64,000 bases of DNA from Salvator merianae (lineage: Eukaryota; Chordata; Lepidosauria; Squamata; Teiidae), in assembly GCA_003586115.2 (NCBI GenBank), contig QVOM02000112.1:107224701-107288700 (forward strand). Reading direction: 5' to 3'. This document shows positions 58,925 to 64,000 of the stretch, one piece after another. How positions within the stretch are numbered: position 1 is the first letter of the stretch; every line of letters starts with the position of its first letter. A program made the position numbers and the translations under genes. The notes beneath the pieces were generated by a model, which was not told the DNA's origin, made no database searches, and saw nothing but the letters and a program-made list of their open reading frames with translations.

Positions 58925-59244
58925 CAGTGGCGTAGGAGTGGGGGGCAGACCGCCCCGGGCAGCGTGTTGTCCCGGGCGGCCCATGGAGCCAGGTCCCCGC
59001 CCGGCGTGCCGTAGAACAAGCGCGAAGGAGAGCGCAGTGTGGCACAGCACCGCCCGGCACCGCGGCGTGCTCGGTCGCCCACCTGGCAGTGCGCTCACCT
59101 GCCCACCCACCCACCGGTGCGCTCACCCGCCCGGCAGTCATCAGGGCGGCGGCGGGAGTAGAAGGCTGCAGGGCGGGGCGTTCTCACTCATGCTCCTCTG
59201 CCGCCGCTTCGCCCCGGGCGGCAAAACTTTCAGCTACGCCGCTG
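58925..59244. mobile_element. CpG-rich hAT element with 8-base target duplication
   Basis: It begins CAGTGGCGTAG and ends CTACGCCGCTG, with exact TGGTGAAT octamers at 58917-58924 and 59245-59252. The 320 bases are strikingly rich in G, C and CpG compared with the surroundings. No transposase is encoded. It lies 330 bases past the ZDHHC20 stop. Confidence 0.88.
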
Positions 59245-59350
59245 TGGTGAATACCTCAAAAAGATAGTGCACATGCTTAAAACAGCTGCCTTCAGCTACA
59301 TTCAGTTTTCGTCCATTTAGGAACTGTGATCAGGAGGGTATTAATAGAAT

Positions 59351-59550
59351 GGCTATATGTCAGTGGTAGAGCCAACTGCCTGGAGAGCAGAGGGGCACTG
59401 GTTCGATCCCCAGCCTCTCCCCGGAAGTAGGCAATGGCAAACCACTTCTGTATCTCTGCCACGAAAACTCTATAGAGGTGCTCATGGAGGTGCCCATGCA
59501 GTCAAGCAGAAGTTGGCCACGACTCGCTGGTACCCAAAAAGCAAGTCTCT
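59351..59550 (+). mobile_element. Sauria-type tRNA SINE
   Basis: GTCAGTGGTAGAGC (A box) and GGTTCGATCCCC (B box) are followed by AGGCAATGGCAAACCACTTC, a TGCCACGAAAACTCTATAGAGG block and a GTCAAGCAGAAGTTGGCCACG tail. It is the best SINE copy in the window and a lineage marker for Squamata. Confidence 0.8.
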
Positions 59551-61352
59551 GAAACATATTTAACACCGATCACTGCAGATGGAGTAACTTTTGTACTCCG
59601 GTCAAGTGACCGTGTAGAAGCATGTTTTGTATACAGTTCTCAAATATGACCATGTAGTACAGCTCTACAATTGTAGGACACTGCACCAGAGAAAAATTCC
59701 TGTAGAAATCAAGCTGGTCTCATACATGGTTTGCAGGAATTAAAATGTGTAGGATACAAAACAACTCTATAGTCCACTGATGAGAATTAAAATAGTAGAC
59801 AGTTTTGAACAAGCTGTGGGATTAGTTTGGGAAGACAAGGGAATAGGGAAGCCACAGACTGTTGCCAAATATTTGGTTACTGAGTGGAAGTAATTTCTGT
59901 CAGGATAGAAAGCTGTTTGCAGTGCAATTGCCAGCTTGCCAAAACCAAATTCATTGAGGCTGTCTGGGTATAAAGTTTGTGGCAGAATCTGCACAGGATG
60001 GGAGGTTTCGCATTAAGGAATAGCACTACACTCATGGAGCTATTCGTAAGATAGAGGTGTGCAGTAATGGGGGAACCTTACTGTGTTCAATCACAGGAAC
60101 GCCACTGCGGGGACCACACTAAGCCCCCTCAAGTGGTGCCAATGGCAGCAGGGCTGGTGTTTCAAGAGGGGAGCGATCTGAAGCACTCTTGAGAGTGCTT
60201 CATACAGCTGTGCCAGTGAAGCACTATTGTAGCACTTGGGTTGGCATGGCAGGGACCGTCACCGCAGAGACCATGCTTTTCCTGCAAATCGAATGTGCAG
60301 TGTGAGGTAGAAGGGTCATGCAGACACTGCGCTTTCAAAGCACATTCAAAGCACCATAAAGACACCATGCAGATCTGCCTGTGTGACTGCATTCGTACCG
60401 TATCCATCAGGCTTAGAGCGATTCCGCACTGGCCAGTATCCCAGAACAGCAAGCGTACTAGGAGCCTCTCTTCCACACCAGCACCACTACATTTTACTAA
60501 TGTTGTTTGCTTTCCAAATAGGGTTCTACAATAAATTTGTGCTTGGATATTTCTTAATTTTGTATGGAAGACACTGATGTATCAAATGGAACAGTGCCAG
60601 CATGCTAGCAGGACTTGAAAAATGGACTACCTGATGATATCCAGAGGATGCAATGCATACAAGCACTGTTGCAGAGCAAGAAGTATGATGCCTTAAGATT
60701 CTTGATGAGCATTCTTTGCAACTTGGACACAAGCCACTATAAGGTGAATACCTAAAATACCTTGCAAGGGTATGCAAGACTCCAAAATTGCAGAAACTAT
60801 GCATTCTGGCTGCACTGTGGTGAAGGGGACTAATCCTGCAAAGTTCACATGACAGGTATCACACCATGTTGGTTTTCTGAAAAAGGTCTGTAGGAAGGGT
60901 GAGGCAAGGAAGGGAAATAAGTATGCTGTACAACGATAGAGTACAACCATCGATATAAAGCAGTACAATTATGTGTGGCTTAAAGCACGATCCTGGGGGC
61001 CTAGAAGCTTAATACATTTTTGCTTTCTCCACTACTATATTTAGATAATCAGTGGTCTTGACAGGTGTTCCTAAGCAGCCACTCAGGACCCAGGTGTGCT
61101 TTAGTGACTACTGAAGCTGTCACGCTCTTTCTCTTTTTTTAAGCTTGGCTTTGTTACAGTCTGCTATTCAGACAAGCAACATTTTCCATTTGCTTGTTTC
61201 AAAATTGAGCCTCGCTGGCAACGTGGCACACATTAACGTGAGGAATTGTTTTTCTCAGCATTTGTTTTTTAAAGAGAGCCAATATTTTAATTTTTTTAAT
61301 GTATTTAACTAAGCCATATCAGGAATATGATTCAGTAGTGATTTTCTTTCAG
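59551..61352. other. Downstream DNA or 3' intron of ZDHHC20, unassigned
   Basis: It contains a family D arm at 60416-60485 (GATTCCGCACTGGCCAGTAT). Otherwise no gene or repeat was recognised. MRPL57, a neighbour in human, is not present as a single open frame. Confidence 0.4.
60530..60535 (+). promoter_or_regulatory. Candidate polyadenylation signal AATAAA
   Basis: AATAAA is followed by TTTGTGCTTGG, a plausible downstream element. It lies about 1.9 kb after the ZDHHC20 stop and could end an unspliced 3' UTR. It competes with the site at 62187. Confidence 0.25.
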
Positions 61353-62210
61353 TTGGGTTGTGGACATGATTTCCTGTATTTTTGTGTATCTTTTTGACTT
61401 AATCACAGCATACAAATCACTTCTGAATCTAGTTCAAATAGCATCTTTCTTTGAAAAAAGAAAGCAAGTCTGTGTTGTATGGTACAAAGGTGTTTTACCC
61501 AGAAATATTCCTTTAGAAATACAGGGAAGAAAGTACACAAAAAAGATTTTCCCCTCTGATATTGTTAAATTCAGTAACACCCAAAACTACTGTGGATGCT
61601 TCATCCTGTTGATCAGTTGAGTTTACTGAAGACAAGACCCCTGACTTGATTCCGGTGTCTAGTGAAGTGCATGGGGTTTCTACTTCAACCTCCCAACTAT
61701 TAACAATCCAAGAAAGAGACAGATGTGAAGTTAATCATTGGCAACATGAAGGGGATCGTTTATCATTTCGTCCTGATGATGAATATGTTCTAATTCCCAG
61801 TTATAAAGTCTACTGAAATACCATAAAAATGCTCAGTCCTTCAAGCTTTTTTGGTATAAATTCTCATCTGTTTGATGTATATTAAAGGAATTATGCAGAT
61901 CTCAGTCAAGATCATTTTGCACGTTGTAAAATAGTTCCATATTTTTATAGATTAATTTGTCCTGGATTAATTTGTAAAATGAGGTATAAGCTAAAATATC
62001 TTATTCTGCCTTTGTTATCACCCCAATTCAGAACTGATTTTTTTTTTCTCCTTGGCTCCATTCAGAGTTCTGAAATGCCAATGTGAACAAATTTTCCCAT
62101 ATTCAAAAAATGTTGCCTTGCACCAATCACATTTTTGTCTTTTATTTATCAGTTGTGATTAGTGCTTCAGCCCGACTGCAGTGGAAAATAAAGCTTTATG
62201 TGGTACACAA
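61353..62210 (+). other. Candidate terminal 3' UTR exon with coding-like segment
   Basis: A pyrimidine-rich acceptor (GATTTTCTTTCAG, AG at 61351-61352) is followed by about 860 bases ending just after an AATAAA at 62187-62192. It could be the terminal untranslated exon of ZDHHC20, joined to the donor at 58642. Within it, one frame is open from 61360 to 61620 and the next frame is open from about 61616 to 61816. Together they give about 150 residues of protein-like composition, but no known family was recognised. It could also be a decayed exon of another gene, or chance. Confidence 0.35.
62187..62192 (+). promoter_or_regulatory. Candidate polyadenylation signal AATAAA
   Basis: AATAAA is followed within 15 bases by a T/GT-rich stretch (GCTTTATGTGG). 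It is the better of two canonical hexamers noted downstream of the ZDHHC20 stop. The spacing is normal, but use cannot be proven from sequence. Confidence 0.4.
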
Positions 62211-63085
62211 ACACCTTGCACCCAGGTCAAATAAGTTTACTGTTTGACTTCTTGAATTAGGCCTTAACACTTTGCACCAGCAGTGAGCTGCAGCAATTTG
62301 AATTACTTATTAACAACTGAGTCAGGGGGGCAGAAACTGCTCTGTACCTCCTCCTTGTCTTCTCCAGAAGGAACTGGCTGAATTGTGAGAACCAAACCAC
62401 AGACTCAGGAGTTACATTTATGAACAGGTTAAGAACAGCTGCACATCTCTTATTTACATCCCAAATATATATGAGGGCATAAAACAGCCAGTTTGCCTTT
62501 ATACAATGCATACTGTAATAAAGGTCCATCTGCACTCATGAAACCTAAGATTTCTGGCTATCTCTCATTTCCTTCTTTCACTATTATTGGAATAACTTAA
62601 ACTATGCATATTTAATATTTTTCATTGCTTTTCTGCAGTTCTTGAACCATTTTGCAAACATGCCAATGATTAGTGAAATCATATACATACACTGTATTAG
62701 ATTTGAAGTCTTGTTCACTGCATCTTTTAATATGTACAACATCTTACCGTACTGAGAAATTATACCAAAGAGCATAGTATAATGAAGTTTGTTGCTGTAC
62801 ACTGAAAAATGTATTTACAGTTTTAATTTTAATGCCTTATGAAAACCTTTTGCTGGTGAACAAGTTTTGTAAGTAGCAAAAATTGTATTTATGCTGTATT
62901 TAGTGTTAGTGCCAGTAAATTCAAGATCTGCAGTACTAGCGGTGATCACTTTTAGAAGACATAGAAGGGATTAAGTCAAGGGAATGGAACCAGTTTTATT
63001 TTTCAGCAAAATTCCCTGAATGGCAATTAATTACCCCGCAGTGCATTGATTCAAGGATTCTACATGCAAAGGAACTTTCTTCCTG
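62211..63085. other. Unassigned intergenic DNA
   Basis: AT-rich with no gene or repeat recognised. Confidence 0.4.
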
Positions 63086-63720
63086 CTCCTAAAACCAGTA
63101 ATTCGCCATGTCTTTCATCTCATTGTTCATGGAAACATCGTTTATATTTCTTCTGCCAAGTTTTTGAACAAGAGAATTAACTGGGGAATTAAATGAGGAA
63201 TGCATAGGATGGGAGACCAGTTTAAACCCCCGATTTTTGATGGCAGCCATTGCAACTGCACTTATGTGCACAGGTGCGCTATCTGGGTGAAACAGCACAA
63301 CACACCTCAGTACAGCATTTATGATTGTCTGGCATAACCTTTGGAATCAGCTGTGCATAGCACCCATCAGTGCCTGCTCTTCCACATTCCAAGTAATGAA
63401 CAGACAAAATTTCTTTGGCATACCAAACACAGAGGCTATGACCTTGACACAGTAATTCTTATGACGAGAAGACGTGTTTCTATACCAAGCTGTTGTTTTG
63501 GAATCAGAATGGTGAGCCCATTTCAGCCATGCCAACATATCTGTATATAAAATCTTCAGGATCCTGCCTAAATCTCTCCAGAAGGTACCTGAAAGTCACA
63601 TTAAAGTCTCTTTATGCACACTCGTCACCTTTTTCTGTTTCAAAATATTCCATCCAGTGTGTTTTATCCCCTGCCATGTGGAATGCCGGCATTCTCAGAA
63701 ACTACTTGAGTAGAATGACC
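63086..63720 (-). pseudogene. Mariner transposase pseudogene (SETMAR/Hsmar-like type)
   Basis: Read on the minus strand, the fragments are LLERFRQDPEDFIYRYVGMA, then RNTSSRHKNYCVKVIASVFG in another frame, then MLFHPDSAPVHISAVAMAAI ending KDMANYWF. They match the order of a mariner DD34D transposase. The first catalytic region, normally containing DETW, reads AEMG. The second Asp in HPDSAP is kept. The SPDLAPSD region reads SSFNSPVN, so the third Asp is lost. Stops and frameshifts separate the blocks. It is dead, and the termini were not located. Confidence 0.75.
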
Positions 63721-64000
63721 CAGTGAGTTTTTGCTACTACTTTTGCAGTCATTTCAGTAACGGACCTTCTGCCGTGTCTTGGCAGCTACAGACTAAGCAG
63801 GAATAGGAGTCCTCTAATATCCCTTTCAAGTCATGATACATTTTCTGCGTGAGCATGCCTTCAGGTACAAGTAGTTAACAGCACAGTTCTCTTTTTTTCC
63901 TCTTTGCTTTCTTACATTATATCCTCTGGAGACATTTCTGTTAAAAATATAAAATGTTCTGCACCAAAGTCTAGAAAAAAAATTGTGCTATACAGTATTC
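63721..64000. other. Window end, unassigned
   Basis: No feature was recognised. It may contain the 5' part of the mariner copy, too decayed to read by eye. Confidence 0.3.

Noticed and set aside
58925..59244. A promoter CpG island or exon 1 of a neighbouring gene
   Set aside because: Exact 8-base target duplications and CAGTGGCGTAG/CTACGCCGCTG ends show it is a hAT insertion.
59351..59430. A genuine tRNA gene
   Set aside because: A and B boxes are present, but no clean cloverleaf could be formed and the downstream SINE tail follows at once.
58596..64000. MRPL57 or SKA3, neighbours of ZDHHC20 in human
   Set aside because: No open frame resembles either protein.

Overview
The window reads as squamate reptile (lizard or snake) nuclear DNA. 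It is AT-rich and intron-dominated, with GT-AG introns and no bacterial gene organisation. Its repeats are typical of Squamata: a BovB LINE tail, Sauria-type tRNA SINEs, 5S rRNA-derived SINE pieces, CR1, L2-like and L1 fragments, hAT elements, mariner/Tc1 remnants and many short foldback DNA transposons. The species cannot be named from the sequence alone.

The only gene supported by protein-level evidence is ZDHHC20, a protein S-acyltransferase, on the + strand. Eleven coding exons were placed to the base at 18042-58595. They give 323 contiguous residues in consistent phase, carrying the complete zinc-finger/DHHC core and the natural stop codon. Exon 1 (start codon, TM1) was not found and probably lies before base 1. 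With an offset of +42 the visible protein matches human DHHC20 numbering, so about 42 residues are missing. A good splice donor 46 bases after the stop, an acceptor at 61352 and an AATAAA at 62187 suggest a spliced 3' UTR; this is inference.

Layout: 1-18041 is probably intron 1, with a BovB tail, minisatellite, nested foldback elements, a solo LTR and SINEs. 18042-22222 holds a 27-base microexon, an L1 3' end and the TM2 exon. 22223-34150 is a long intron with an antisense CR1 and a second minisatellite. 34151-43595 holds the exons for the cytosolic linker, both zinc clusters, the DHHC core and TM3, with a hAT hairpin and a 95-base assembly gap between them. 43596-51581 is repeat-rich intron. 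51582-58595 holds the TM4 and C-terminal exons, an antisense CR1 with a 288-codon open frame, and a family-A element between duplicated 32-base repeats. 58596-64000 is 3' UTR or downstream DNA with a CpG-rich hAT element, a SINE and a dead mariner transposase.

No unknown multi-gene system is visible. The best leads are (i) a set of short DNA-transposon families that share one terminal motif but have unrelated interiors, (ii) a family of about 430 bases with at least eight copies here, and (iii) the possible spliced 3' UTR exon, which also reads like coding sequence.
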